This document shows positions 33,369 to 44,682 of a stretch of 64,000 nt of DNA, in pieces. Position numbers and translations under genes: made by a program. Each line of letters begins with the position of its first letter. Position 1 is the first letter of the stretch. The notes beneath the pieces are model-generated. The model worked only from the letters and a program-made list of their open reading frames with translations, did not search any database and was not told the origin of the DNA. Source of the DNA: Undaria pinnatifida (Eukaryota; Sar; Phaeophyceae; Laminariales; Alariaceae); contig JABAKD010000005.1 in assembly GCA_012845835.1 (NCBI GenBank), positions 12,001,205 to 12,065,204 on the forward strand, given 5' to 3'.

Positions 33369-33650
33369 CACACCCCGCCCAATGCGCCGTCCACTTTCGC
33401 CTACCCCTACCGAGCAGTTTGCTCGCAGGATCCTTCGTCCATACAGAAATCAGCCTCCGCTGAGATGTTGGAAACTCGGGGCACTTGTGGGGCGTGTCCG
33501 GGACCCCCTGCACACCCCGCCCAATGTACCGTCCACTTTCGCCTACTCCTACAGAGCAGTTTGCTCGCAGGATCCTTCGTCCGTACAGAAATCAGCCTCC
33601 GCCGAGATGTTTGAAAACTCGGGGCACTGGTGGGGCGTGTCCCGGAAACA
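33369..33650 (+). repeat. Tandem duplication, 142-bp period
   Basis: Copies at 33,369-33,510 and 33,511-33,650 share CACACCCCGCCCAATG, GTCCACTTTCGCCTAC, GAGCAGTTTGCTCGCAGGAT and CAGAAATCAGCCTCCG. Each has a TTTGCTCGCAG acceptor-like end followed by an open DPSS-QKSASAEM stretch, so it may be another duplicated acceptor edge. Confidence 0.85.
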
Positions 33651-33659
33651 TGTTTTTCT

Positions 33660-35370
33660 ATCGTCGTCCTTTCGACGGAATCGAATATGACAGACGCGGC
33701 GAAAAAACAACGCCACGAAAGGCGGGGGTAGGGAGGTTGGAGGGGAGGGGGCAGGTTGGTGGTTATCCCCGATCAAGACATCCACGGCTAACCAAAATAT
33801 AACCACGGGCAGTGCTAGGGTGAAGGACAGAAGTAAGGGGCGGGGGAGAAAAGCCGTTTTAACATGCGAATAAACATGAACACAAAGTTTCTCGTTCGGA
33901 ATGGGGCTGACTTGATATCCCTGGGGCCTCGCACGTCGAAAAGGGGGAACATAGGCATTCCAACGGTATGTAGGAGCTACTGTTTTTGCTACTGCTGTAT
34001 GCTTTGTGTACATGTTATAATGTCCGGCGATGAGGGCTTGGTTGTGGCATTGGACGTGAGAATGTTGTCGTGGTTCGATCTCCTGCTGTGCACCAACCAC
34101 ACACATACACCGTGACTGCTGGCACAAAGGTAAGCGCGTGAAACACGGCTGACAGTGCTGTATACTGACTAAGTGACAGCACACATTCCACGCACGCATA
34201 TCTGGCACACAGAGAAGCGTACAAGCATACACAAACACACAGAAGCACCGTCTATGGCTATCACAAAGGAGAGCGATCACAGCGCGCATGCTGTTGTACC
34301 GTGACTACCACAACTAGTACTGGGCCTGGAGGTCCATGTGTGATGCAGTAGAAAAGCAGCAGAGCGAGACGAGACAAAATGTGGTGAAATGTCCACTTTC
34401 ACAACAACAAACACATTGATTTCTACGGACCCTGCGCGGCTCGGCGAATCGAGGCAGGCGGCAATGTGGGCTTTGCTCTGTGGATCTTGCCCAGTGCGAC
34501 TACCTCCACAATGCGGCGCGGGGAGCACAACAACAACGCGAGAAGTAGTAGCTGGGTACCAATCTCCCGGGTAGACGGGCGGAGGGAGGAATCTTGTCAG
34601 GCGAGGTGTGTTACGCTTTCAGTGCGAGGTGTAAAACATAAGCGCAGGGCTAGGTGCAACAGACACGTATGAAGTTCAAGAGATGTGCTGCTGCTGCTGT
34701 CGATGCTGTTGCTCTGCTGGCTGAATGAATAGCTGCGTCGTAGCTGACAGCAGAGGGTAAAGCACATTGGACCGATCATGACGCACAGCGGGCGGGAGAG
34801 CGGAGAGAGCAACGGAATGTGAGAACGGAACGGGCTATTTTTTAGAAAAAAAAAATAATGTGGGGTTCTCCATGAACTTCATCGCCTCAGCGAGGCGGAA
34901 CACAACCCCTTGACAAAAAGAGCCAGCTGAGCGACGTTGAATGCTCAGAGCACCGCCACCGGGCTCGGCCGGGATTCAGACATGCATCGTAATATGCCCA
35001 CGGCCCCCTTGCTTGCCCGAAGCCGAAAGTACGAGAAAAAAACTCGGCCGCCGGAGAACACCATGCAAAAAAAAGTGTATATCTTACATACCAGGGTAGA
35101 CATATGGTCCTCGCGACAGAGTACACAGCAGTCTCGCAACGCGCCGGAGGTGCCTTTACAAAATAGCCCCCTGCCTCTACCCATTCCATCCCCCCACCCC
35201 ATCCCCCCCTCTCCCTCCCCCCCTCTCTCCGTCTCTCGGTCGCTCCATCCCTCCCTCCCCCGGCCCTTCCCTCTCTCTGCCCGCCTTCTACATTCCCTGC
35301 ACAGAGCCGAACTGCGAATGTCCTGCTACTACGTGCGACAGCAACCTAATGCAGTCTCGCGCGTCGCCCA
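33660..35370. other. No convincing gene
   Basis: A minus frame of 246 codons (33,549-34,289) is the longest in the window. It runs through the tandem duplication and through a repeat at 34,015-34,115 that recurs inverted at 59,215-59,335, so I regard it as chance. The stretch 35,160-35,280 is a pyrimidine-rich CCCTCTC tract. Confidence 0.4.
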
Positions 35371-35375
35371 CTCAC

Positions 35376-35566
35376 GAGGATTTTGAAATGTGAAAAGTGC
35401 AGCTTGATCTTCGTGTCCGGGTAGTCCTTGACTTCGAAAGGTCCAACCTCGCACCCGTCCCCCGGCCCCATGCGAAGGCGTTCTAGCATGTGCTTTCCTG
35501 TGCAACCGCGAGCGAAGAAGCCAGACCCGACGCAGGAGTAGACGCGGCGACTTAGATTGCCGTTCG
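35376..35566 (-). CDS. Probable internal exon of an unknown protein
   Basis: On the minus strand about 63 codons are open and end at a strong donor GTGAGT (35,370-35,375) after FSHFKIL. The peptide includes RVYSCVGSGFF, ARGCTGKHMLERL, GPGDGCEVGPFEVKD and DTKIKLHF, with several cysteines and an ordinary folded-protein composition. The acceptor is less certain: ACCAG (AG at 35,567-35,568) or AATCTAAG 16 bases further in. An in-frame stop lies just upstream, so the exon cannot extend much further. It could belong to the leftward secreted-protein gene that begins at 46,058, but the phases require at least one intervening exon. Family not recognised. Confidence 0.45.
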
Positions 35567-35599
35567 CTGGTTCCGTTCATGCATGCCACCCGATTACAA

Positions 35600-36420
35600 A
35601 AACCACGAGAGCAGGGTTATTTTTGGCGACGTGTAGCCAACGCGGCATACAGTACCCGCGCCACGTACATGAGCAACGCTATCGTATGGGGCGTTTGTTG
35701 GGGGCCATATATTGTGACGAACGGGGCTCTTAAACAGAGGAGCCACAAAACATCTTTGGAAGCCCAATGCTGATTTACAATTTTGTATTCGACTTATACC
35801 TAGCCCATCAGATAGTCCATCGAGTTGAGGGTACGTTTTCCCCAACAGTTGGGTTATAGGTGAGGTATAGAGCTTCTCATGTGAGGCAGTCTCAAGGGGC
35901 ACTTGCCGCTACGACACCACGGGTCACACACGGACTGAGCCGCCATTTACGCAAGCGCGTTGAGAAGGGGTGGGGGGGGGTGCGACGACAACACTTCGAC
36001 CGTGAATTCCCTAGTCGACTCCTCTAGAATCCCACCCATGTTGTGATAAACAACTTGGAATCAATGTGGGAATACTTTTTCAACCCGCCTGAGCAAAACA
36101 CAACGCGAAGATTTGGAGAAACAGAACAAAGGTGCTCCTCGGATCTTCAGGTGAGGCTCCAGCCCTGCAACTAGTACAAAAAGCGCTCGGAAGCAATTAA
36201 TGCAACGTTAGCACGCCTGTATTCAAACGTCGGAGTTAGCTTTACCCCGCCCCCATATACCCCCGTGTATTCTTACTGTCAGCTTCAAGCTTACAAGAGA
36301 CAGCATCAGAACTCTCCCAGGTAACGTGGGTGAAACGCACGTAGAGCAGGAAAGCAAGCACGCGCACAACCACCTAGCCAACCGCCCCACCAACCAGTCA
36401 CCCACCCAGCAAATAAATCA
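35600..36420. other. No gene seen
   Basis: Moderate complexity with a G-run at 35,969-35,980 and no repeat I can match elsewhere in the window. Confidence 0.4.
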
Positions 36421-36424
36421 ATTC

Positions 36425-36565
36425 ACCAACCAGCCGGCCAACCAACCAACCAACCAACCAACCAATCAACCAGCCAACCAACCAACAAACCTACCAACCA
36501 ACTAATCAACCAACCAAACAACCAACAAATCAATCAATCATCCACCCAACCAACAAGCCAATCAA
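36425..36565. repeat. (CCAA)n degenerate tract
   Basis: ACCAACCAACC runs with TCAATCAA variants. Confidence 0.95.
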
Positions 36566-36569
36566 CGAC

Positions 36570-39170
36570 CCAAACGCTCAGCCGAGATAAACCGACCAAG
36601 CAATAGCCCGGGGCGGGCCCAACCTGTAGCCTTCGAGCAGCGGCCCTCTCCCACCATAGTCCCAGCGCCGGGCCGCTGGACCCACCCAAAGCAAGCCAGC
36701 TCGTCTGCCGCAGCTTGGGCCGCCTGGAAGAGCGTCCGGAGAAAAATCACAAATCAACCCCAAAACATCAAGGTCAAAAAAAAAAAAAATCCAGCATGAC
36801 TTATGTAATTTCCCGCAAGAATTTTGCAAAAACGCAGCATCAGCAGCATTGCCACTCTGTGTACATCTTTGTTCTTAAGCTGGGTCCATCGAACGAGCAG
36901 GGTATGCAGGGATGCTGGCCCGGGACTCATAATGAAGTTCGGAAGTGTGGGTGAGGAGGTGTGGGTTGTGCTCGCGGAGTCGCGAAGACACAATAAATAG
37001 TGGTCATAGCTATGGCCTGGAGCCTTTCTGGCGACGGACAGTTCGAAACACCACGGGTGGGCTCGCTACCCGCACGCTGAGCGCATCGCGTCTATCGACC
37101 CGGGAAATATAACAAAACACAAATAGTTCCCCCCCTCCCTGGGCTGGCGTTGGTTGGCTGGCAACGACTCTGTGAAACATGCCATTCACTGCGTGAGCCA
37201 GACAGCTAAAGGGCACCGGTTTCTTCGGGGGGGGGGGGGGGGTTGGCGGTCGCTATGATGGTTATCTAGGTAGATCATGTTGTGCGGCGTGGAGAACCCT
37301 ACCTCCGCACAAGGGAAATGATCGCATCACGTAGTGACACATGCTACGATAGGGGTATACCTTTTTTTGGCGAAATTTTTTTCTGAATGACGGGCCTTCT
37401 TAACCTACTAATACTATCGTCGGAAAAAAAATAGATAATAGGCCATTTTGTTTCGCATGAATTTCGTGTACCTCGTAGGCCATGGGGTTTTTTCATCCGG
37501 GATGTGGCAGTGTTGCTTTTCTCCGAAGTAGATTTTGGCAGAAGGTCTCAAGCTTCCAAATCGAGGGAACCTCAGAAAAAAAAGTGGAACCTCTATCGCA
37601 TCATGTAGTGTGGAAATGGTAAGGTGCCCACGAGGCAGTTACATAGTAATACACACTGTTGTCTCTGGAGTGGTCACACCAGAAAACAAAGTACGACTCA
37701 TTGGCGACGTCATCCATAAGCAAGAAAGTAGGCACAAGGTGTCGAAGTCCGTCTTACGAGCGGTTCTTGGAAGGATGCAGTTCGTCCTTCATGCGATTCG
37801 CCGAACACCTCACGGCGCTTCGCGCTTGGTGCAAGCAACGTCTGCCTTGTTGGTGAAAACCCGACGTGCTCCGTCCCGGCATAGTAGGGATACGAGGGTC
37901 TATGGCCATACGACTGCGGCCATGCACGAACTGAGTTCACCCCTTCCTTGGGCAAAATACATACCTGGTGTACAAAAGCGACGTCATATCATACCTGGTA
38001 CACGAATATATGAGCAAAAGCGACATCATACGTGGACAAAGTCGACATGATGCGTGTATATCGGCGGTACCTTCTCGTACTGTTGGCAGCCTTCCCCTAC
38101 GGAAGCCTTGTACCTGAAACCGTGATATCGATCCTGGCCGCAACAGCGGAGCGGGCGGCATGTGGGAGGGGGGGAAGGGAGGGAGCGAGGGAGGGGGGGA
38201 GGGAGTGGGGCGGGTGGGAAGGAACGGAGAGCCGCAGCGAGTGTCGTCAGCACGCAGACAATACATACAGACATGTCGAAGCAACTTGTGGTACTTCACT
38301 TATTTCAGTCGCCGAGCATCAGACTCGCACATTTTAGGGGGAAAGAAAAAGTGATGACCACAAAAAAAAGGAATTTGAGCTGGGCGATTTTTCCGCACGG
38401 AGTTGAAGGTCACGTGGCGTTCTAGGTGCGGGGGGCAAGGGCCGGCGCTATGTCTTGCAGTACACTGTAGCGGGTTATACAGGTGTATCGCAATCCCCAA
38501 AGTAAGTAGTTGACATTCAACGACAAAAAGTGCGTCCTTCTCGTTGAGGGGTCAGTATCAGCCCCCCACGAAGCCTTTTCGGCCACTCCTCCACAAGCAC
38601 CGTGCTCCCCACTGAGGTCTGTCTCCAAACGACGCAGCGCGTACGGTGGAGCCCAATCAAGTCGCGGTGCAATCGACAATCTCGTGGCTTGGTCTTCTCC
38701 GGTCAGGCGAGGTAAACAGCACTCACTGTCATGTTTCGGAAGGACTCGTGTTGCGGTATCACACAGTGAATGCGTCCACCTCGGACGCCGAGCAGCCGGT
38801 TCGTCACCACAGTTACACGCAATATATACCAGTTATACATATATATATATATATCTCTACCCCGGGGCAAACATGCCTTCCACCTACTACACGCATTCCG
38901 CGGCACAAGACTGTGCGACACCCCACAGCATGCATTATTCCGAGCATAATCGACACGGTGCGGCTGTGTCTGTAGTTGGCCGGCCAATGCACTGTCTTCC
39001 TGGATTTGGATAAATTTGGTCCGCCGTGGCTGGGACATCTAAGCCGCTTCTGTCTCTGGTCAATTGCGCTGCTTGATTAGCAACAGGCAATTTTCACGGC
39101 CGAGGTCGTCCTGCAAGGACGGTATGAAATCGCCCAGGACTCCCGCTTTGTATTCCTAGACAGGACAGGC
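36570..39170. other. Gene-poor stretch
   Basis: Contains a G-run (37,228-37,242), a GGGAGG-rich tract (38,160-38,220) and two TACCTGG sites (37,969 and 37,992). The plus frame 37,535-38,050 and frames at 38,510-39,013 have no splice or motif support. Confidence 0.35.
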
Positions 39171-39179
39171 AGAAACTAA

Positions 39180-39548
39180 TTGAAATTTCAAGTCTGGGAT
39201 CGACACCGTTGGCTCAGAACCCTGAGAGACGACCTAGCCGTTTTTCGATCCACCGAAGACCCCACGGAAGACTCTTCACGGCAGTTGGGAGTTGAAACCG
39301 TATATACTGTGGGTTTGCAGCAAAGAATCTCGAACAAGTGGTACCGGGTGATCCTCGAAGCAGCAGAACGGTTCATGGCCAGGTGGCACGCAGAGGAGGA
39401 AAGGAAAAGCTCGGAGCGCCGCGCGCAGCCCGGATGCGTGACGCACAAAGCCAAAAGGGGGGTGGGTGGAGCAGGGAAACCGCTGTTGAATAAAGCAAGA
39501 AGGAGACGGCAGACTGGACAGCAAGACACCGGGCCGACCAGATGGTAG
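39180..39548 (+). pseudogene. Non-LTR retrotransposon C-terminal fragment
   Basis: The frame encodes LRDDLAVFRSTEDPTEDSSR, then a W-x-x-x-(L/A)EAAERFMARWHAEEE-like helix and a basic tail. The pattern 'DDL…F…(aromatic)…W…ERFM..W..EE' also appears in the minus-strand fragment at 41,287-41,559. This is how the C-terminal tails of retrotransposon ORF2 proteins end in the family I have in mind. There is no reverse transcriptase domain here, so only the 3' end survives. Confidence 0.45.
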
Positions 39549-39834
39549 AACCTGTCTATACAACCTCAAACTATCGCGACTACCTTGTGTGTGTTTTGTC
39601 TTCTTTGGATTGTCTCCGGGGTTAGTAGTGCCAGCCGATACTGCGGTGCTACCACCGCTGGTATGCGGGTTCTTCTGAAACGGTTTTTTCCTTTCCCTTT
39701 CGGTCCTCTTTCCCTTTCTCCGTTCCTTATTTTTTGTTCTCCCTTTTGCTTTGCCGTTACTGGTTTCCTTATAGGTACCCTTGGGGGATATTGAGGCGAT
39801 GATGTCGGTATTAATGTTGTTGTTCTCACATTAA

Positions 39835-40465
39835 CTCGCATCATCAAGTCCGTGGTCACAGGACAGGCTCCAGTCACTGTGGATTGGAGGAATACCCCAG
39901 GAAAAAAACACAAGCAAACCAAAAGTGGTCCACGCATATATCATAGCTGACGCAATGCATGCCTCCGCCAGAAAAAGAAAAAGTTGAATCGGGCGACAGC
40001 CTACGATGTGCCAGGTCCACAGTGGTACATACGTTTCACTGCTCGCGCCTGAAAAACCGACTACACCGCTTGCCACCCAGTAAAGACTACCACGCATATA
40101 TCACACGTAGTGCCTATCACTACGCATGCGCACGTCAGACGCAAGTCAACTGGAAAAAACAAAGAGAAGAAAAGAAAGAAAAGAAAGCGAAAAAGGAAAG
40201 GGAACAAAAGAAGAAAAATAAAAGACAAGAGGAAGGAAGGACAGGAAGGAAAAAAACACTATACTAGCAGACCCTAGGAGCTCACTAAACACGGCGTTGT
40301 GCTAATAGAGGGTATCAAGTGCATCATTGGCACTGGGGGTAGAACGCACCAAGGCGAAGAAGTCAGAGCGGCCTTACGCTAGCTTGTCACAGCCATTAGA
40401 AGGCCCACAGACTTCAAGACGATGATGGCCAAACCCAGACTTCAGTCTCTTGGGTAGGACGTTCC
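39835..40465 (-). mobile_element. Family G element, copy 2 (reverse)
   Basis: Matches 16,600-17,350 on the opposite strand, including TCAAGTCCGTGGTCACAGGA, GACGCAATGCATGCCTCC, TCACTACGCATGCGCACG and CCCAGACTTCAGTCTCTTGG. The purine tract at 40,155-40,255 is the counterpart of the pyrimidine tract in copy 1. It is followed by a C-rich run (40,460-40,580). Confidence 0.65.
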
Positions 40466-40644
40466 CCCTCCCCCCCTCCCTCCCGCCCCCCCTCCTCCCC
40501 CCTCCCTGCTCCCCTCCCCGCTCCACCCCCCCCCCCCTCCCCCCCTCCCCCCGCCCTTCCCTCTCCCCCCTACCCCCTCCGCTGTATGGGAGAAAATAAC
40601 AAAAGGGCGAGCTGGAATAAGATTGGATAACGTGGTCGAGAAAT

Positions 40645-41320
40645 GTGCAAATATTTAGGGGGGGACCAAGAAGAGGTACTGTCGACAGAAAAGTTTGGCG
40701 GGTACAAGACATGAGTAAAATGAATAATAGAAGAAAGGGAAAGGCAAGCGCTTCGAAAAGAGGTGAAAGAGGAGAAGCACTTAGAAATATACGGGGGGTT
40801 GAGAGAAGAGATTGGAATGAAAACGTATTTGCACAGCCCAATGGACTACGCGAAAAAGCCGAAGATGCGATTTCGTGTACGGGACCTGGACCTACCGGCA
40901 AGAAGAAAGAGATAACCAGTAGCCGCGAGGAGGACGTGGCTGCAAATATGTGCCCACGTGGCACAACGATAGAGAGTAGGTGTCATATAGTAGGAGAATG
41001 TGAAATACACAAGGAGGAACGGGATGCGTTAGAGGAGGAGATGAGGAAATTAGACGTATGTGACATGGAAGAGTTTGGTAGACTAGAGAGTAGCGAGAAA
41101 ACGATCGCTATCCTAGGAGATAGATGTGGCTGCAGACGGCGAAACAGGACGGGGATAGGATTAGCAAACAGTTTCTATGTAGTATATGGAAGAAGCGCAA
41201 TGAGCGCCCAAATGTTGGAGGTGTCTCTATTAGGAGTAGGAACGGTGCTCCGTCTGGAAAGGGATGCGTGGTCAATGGTCAAATGATTAAGGCAAGCGAT
41301 AAACGAGTACGCCCCCCTCC
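40645..41320 (+). pseudogene. Non-LTR retrotransposon ORF2 3' end, frameshifted
   Basis: The upstream frame carries a C-terminal zinc-like motif (CPRGTTIESRCHIVGEC, i.e. C…H…C with an HIVGEC core) and a helix-rich acidic segment ending SSEKTIAILGDR. The text continues in another frame as WLQTAKQDGDRISKQFLC, then IWKKRNERPNVGG and CVVNGQMIKASDK. The break is a single-base shift near 41,124. Continuity of sense across the shift shows a decayed copy of a once-coding element. The reverse transcriptase domain is missing, as expected for a 5'-truncated LINE. Confidence 0.65.
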
Positions 41321-41861
41321 CCCGCCCGGCCCCGCCCCCCCTCCTCCGGCCGCTTAGACATGCCGACGGTGGATGGCACTGCCGCGGCCTTTGCGTGTCG
41401 CTCTGCAACTCTGCATCTCTCGGCGTCATGCCATTTCCGCGTGAATGACTCTGCTTCCTCCTCTACCCGTCGAGACCATCTGCCGGCCTTCTGTGCAGCC
41501 TTTCGCCACCCTTCGAACTTCATTCCAAGGGCCGACATATTCTCCTTCAGGTGCACCATCCAGTCCTTATCATGCCCCCCCCGTGAGTGCAGTCCTTATC
41601 CCCAACAAGCTCCCCAAACATCACCTTTTGTGGCAGACGCTCCTCCCCCATACGTACCACGTATCCCGCAAACAGTATCCTCCGTTTGCACAATATCGCC
41701 TCTATGCTCTCGGAAGCTGTCTTAGCAAGCGTATGTACACCGCCGTCGAAGACACAGGCCGTGAGTCGAGGACAGACCAGGCAACAACGCTCCTGACCCT
41801 CTAGTATCTGCATTCGGAACCCAGTCTGGGAGCTGGCCCGACGCCCGCTTGGTGGTGCCAT
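41287..41861 (-). pseudogene. Second non-LTR retrotransposon 3' end, tail to tail with the first
   Basis: Minus-strand frames read RRILFAGYVVRMGEERLPQK and VMFGELVG, then after a frameshift near 41,555 continue as MVHLKENMSALGMKFEGWRK, AAQKAGRWSRRVEE and FTRKWHDAER. The RILFAG-x-V-x-RM-x-x-x-RLP-x-x-VMFGELVG block is a hallmark I associate with retrotransposon ORF2 C-termini. Its 3' end abuts the 3' end of the plus-strand copy at a C-rich junction (41,305-41,350). Confidence 0.6.
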
Positions 41862-41924
41862 CTGCTTTGTTGCTGCGTTTATGCTTGCTTGCTTGTTGGC
41901 TTCGTTTTTGTATAAACGGGGGCG

Positions 41925-42330
41925 ATGATGACGGCATTGGCATCACTGCACCACTGCTGTCGTCAGACCATGCGACAAGGCTCCTACTCCTACAGCAGTA
42001 GGGTCATTCGAAACCTTATCCTTATTACTAATGGTGATGATGTATTTTTTTATCTTCGAAAATATCTTGGCTATAATACCCCCCCAAAAAAGCTGCGACT
42101 CCCGAGCTCCACTCGGCCTCCCGCGGCCTCGCGGTGCCGCCACGTGCAATCCGCACAGCAGCACTACGACGTGCCGGCGAAAGGACGCCTGTCGGTGCCC
42201 CACCTCGGCGAGGGGGAAGCGTGGAATCGCTCCCGGGGACGGCTCGCTTGGCCCCCGGCGTGGCGGGGGATTGTAAACAGTTGCAAATCCCGCCCAGCCC
42301 GAGAGCATTGCAACCGACGAATCGGCTGCT
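41925..42330 (+). other. GC-rich open stretch, coding status unclear
   Basis: Positions 42,085-42,310 are open in two plus frames and one minus frame. One plus frame reads HYDVPAKGRLSVPHLGEGEA and WPPAWRGIVN, which looks protein-like but has no family match. The left part (41,925-42,010) resembles a dispersed word set also seen at 23,515-23,560. Confidence 0.2.
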
Positions 42331-42334
42331 GCTC

Positions 42335-42680
42335 GCCTGTCAGGTGTATTGCTCTACGTACTGCTGCATTGCTGTACTGCTGTACTGGGTAGGTCCGTGG
42401 GTGGATGGTGGGTGGTGGGAAGGTGGTGGATGGCGGCTCGTTCGCTCCCCGAGATGGCCGAGTATCGTCAAAAAATAAACTCCCTGTTTGTTTCCTGTTT
42501 CATACAAGGTCCTGAAGAATCAACCAACCAACTGCTCCCCGCGTACCAGGTGTACTGCTGTAAGTACTGCTGTACTGCTGTATATAGTAAAGGTTTGGTC
42601 GGTGGGTGGGTGGAGGATGCACTGCGTCGTCCGTGGTGGGAGGGTGTGCCGTTCCGTACGTGGGAGTCTTTTTTCGTCCT
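42335..42680 (+). repeat. TACTGCTG-rich partial duplication
   Basis: TACGTACTGCTGCATTGCTG…GTCCGTGGGTGGATGGTGGG at 42,355-42,425 recurs in diverged form at 42,550-42,615, and again in part at 42,785. Frames across it are repeat-driven. Confidence 0.6.
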
Positions 42681-42909
42681 GTAGGAGATGAACCTTTTTT
42701 TTGTTTATACAATACCGGCGTCCCACTGGGGCTTGGGAGTACCACCGTCCCCACTGCTGCATTCCTCTGTTCTTTACTACCGCCGTACGTACTGCTGCAC
42801 TGTTACTACATACAGAGGATGACACAGCAGCACCAAGTTGTTTTTTTCCGCCATACCGGCCGGCAACTGGCAAACTTCGGGAGTACCACTAGTGTATACT
42901 CCGAGTATA

Positions 42910-43150
42910 TGGCAGCTGCCAGATTTTGTCCCCCTCGAAAACGGGTTTTATAGTTTCCGCGCACAGACTGAATAGCACCACCCTGTTGACCCTGGTACAA
43001 GCTACACTGTAGTTGCAAGGGGAGTCGCCGACCTATATCCTTAATGAGGACACACACTCAGTAATACGCGCGATCGGAGTATCACACACCGCTTGCAAAG
43101 ATGAGTTTCGACAAAATCTTCGACCTCACAGCTGGAGTGAATTTTTATTT
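42910..43150 (+). repeat. Family A copy
   Basis: Full family order from GCAGCTGCCAGATTTTGTCC to GACCTCACAGCTGGAGTGAA. Immediately before it is the palindrome TATACTCCGAGTATA (42,895-42,909). Confidence 0.75.
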
Positions 43151-43344
43151 TTGTAATATATATGGCTGCTGCCCAGGGTGTTGGGTGGATGGCGTCGTCT
43201 GCTGCTGTGTTGCTAGTGGCTGCTGGTTGTCGGTTGTGCTTTATCGTATTTGTCGTGCCGTCCTGTTTTTCTCTTTTTTTCCACTTGCTTTTTCCTTTTT
43301 TGTTTTTCTTCTTAATTCATAATTTTTATTTTTATTATTTCACT

Positions 43345-43480
43345 GCAAATAGTCTGGTGTGCTGGCTTGCATATTTTGGTTTTTCGCCCGCGTGCGGTTG
43401 GCTTTGCATGGCCAAATCACCTTGCTTTATTGGCAATGGGCATCTCTGTCTCGTAGTTTGTGACCACAGAGCTCGTGTCT
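43345..43480 (-). repeat. Family D fragment, reverse
   Basis: Contains GCATGGCCAAATCACCTTGC and ATCTCTGTCTCGTAGTTTGT. A second reverse piece with GCTGGATGTAGATGGGTGGA lies at 43,870-43,935. Confidence 0.6.
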
Positions 43481-43494
43481 CTTGTTATTTCAAA

Positions 43495-43780
43495 AAAAAT
43501 ATGCTCCAGCCATGAGATCGGAGATTTTGTCGAAACTCATCTTTGCAAGCTGTGTGTAATACTCCGATCGCGCGTATTACTGGGTGTGTGTCCTCATTAA
43601 GGATATAGGTCGGCGACTGCCCTTGAAACTACAGTGTAGCTTGTACCAGAGTCAACAGGGTGATGTCAGTCAGTCTGTGCGCGGAAACTATAAAACCCGT
43701 TTCTGTGGGGGACAAAATCTGACAGCTGTGGAAGGAAATGCATCAGTTTATTAATTGCATCCTGTAAGCCGTACAACAGG
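43495..43780 (-). repeat. Family A copy, reverse
   Basis: Complete from CTCCAGCCATGAGATCGGAG through ACAAAATCTGACAGCTGTGG. It lies head-on to the 42,910-43,150 copy about 350 bp away. Confidence 0.75.
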
Positions 43781-44224
43781 TGATGGGAATGCGGAGTTTT
43801 TAAGGGCGTGGGGGGCTGGGTTTGAACAAGAGGGAGCGGGGGGGGGGGGGCTTATGTTTGAGGCATTAGCACGGCACGGTCACTGGCTGTGCTGGATGTA
43901 GATGGGTGGAAATATCAGGTTAATGTGAAGAACTACACATTACGAACAGCTGCCAAGGTCGGCCTGAGCAAGGTGCCTCCCAAAACAGCGAAATAGGTGT
44001 AAGCCCGCTCTCCTGCTCTCGCCTGCGCCGATAGTCGAAATCCGTTGCTTGGTTCTACACCACATGAAACAAAGATCACAAGACCCCCAAGACTCCGATG
44101 TTTGCAGCGAAACAACCGATACAACTGCCTGTTGTTAAAGTCCAATAATAATTGATACCTGGTCGAAGACGTCGGTTGACGGTCTAGTTTTGTCCCGTCA
44201 AGACCTCGCTAGACGTAATATACT

Positions 44225-44510
44225 GGTTTTAGTATGCAGTGGTCCTTGACGGTTGTCCGTCAAAGTCAAGAGTGCCGTCAACCGACATTCTTTGCGGTAA
44301 GGCCATTTCTTATACAGTCGGATTTGTCAGCCGAAAACGGCCTTTTTCGACTGAAGCCCAAATCAGCTTTCTTACACAGTCGAAAAAGGGCTTTTCGACT
44401 CAACTTTTTTCGACAGAGAATTCCGACTGGCGGATCCCGTCTCGAAAAACTCGACTTTTTCGACTGGATCCTCCAATCGAAAACTCAAGTCGAAAAACTT
44501 TAACGCGTGT
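44225..44510. repeat. Dense CGAAAAA/TTTTTCGAC dyad cluster
   Basis: CGAAAA, TTTTTCGAC and AGTCGAAAA words recur in both directions, making many short inverted repeats. A related stretch is at 45,030-45,080. The two frames through it are accidental. Confidence 0.6.
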
Positions 44511-44682
44511 TTTTTGAACCGATCGCATCGCTCATTCCACCACCAAACACACACCCACACGGCCACACGGCCACACACCCATACCAGGTACCACACAGCA
44601 GTATCATAGAAGGCGCTGACGCTGGCTTGGCTATCACTGCTGTTGTTTCTCGCAGCAAGTCAGCGTGGCGCATTCCTAGTTC

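Noticed and set aside
33549-34289. Longest open frame in the window (246 codons, minus strand)
   Set aside because: It runs through a recent tandem duplication and a dispersed repeat, and no domain, signal or splice support is seen.
37535-38050. 171-codon plus frame
   Set aside because: It ends in a TACCTGG-rich low-complexity stretch and has no motif; the complementary frame is equally open.
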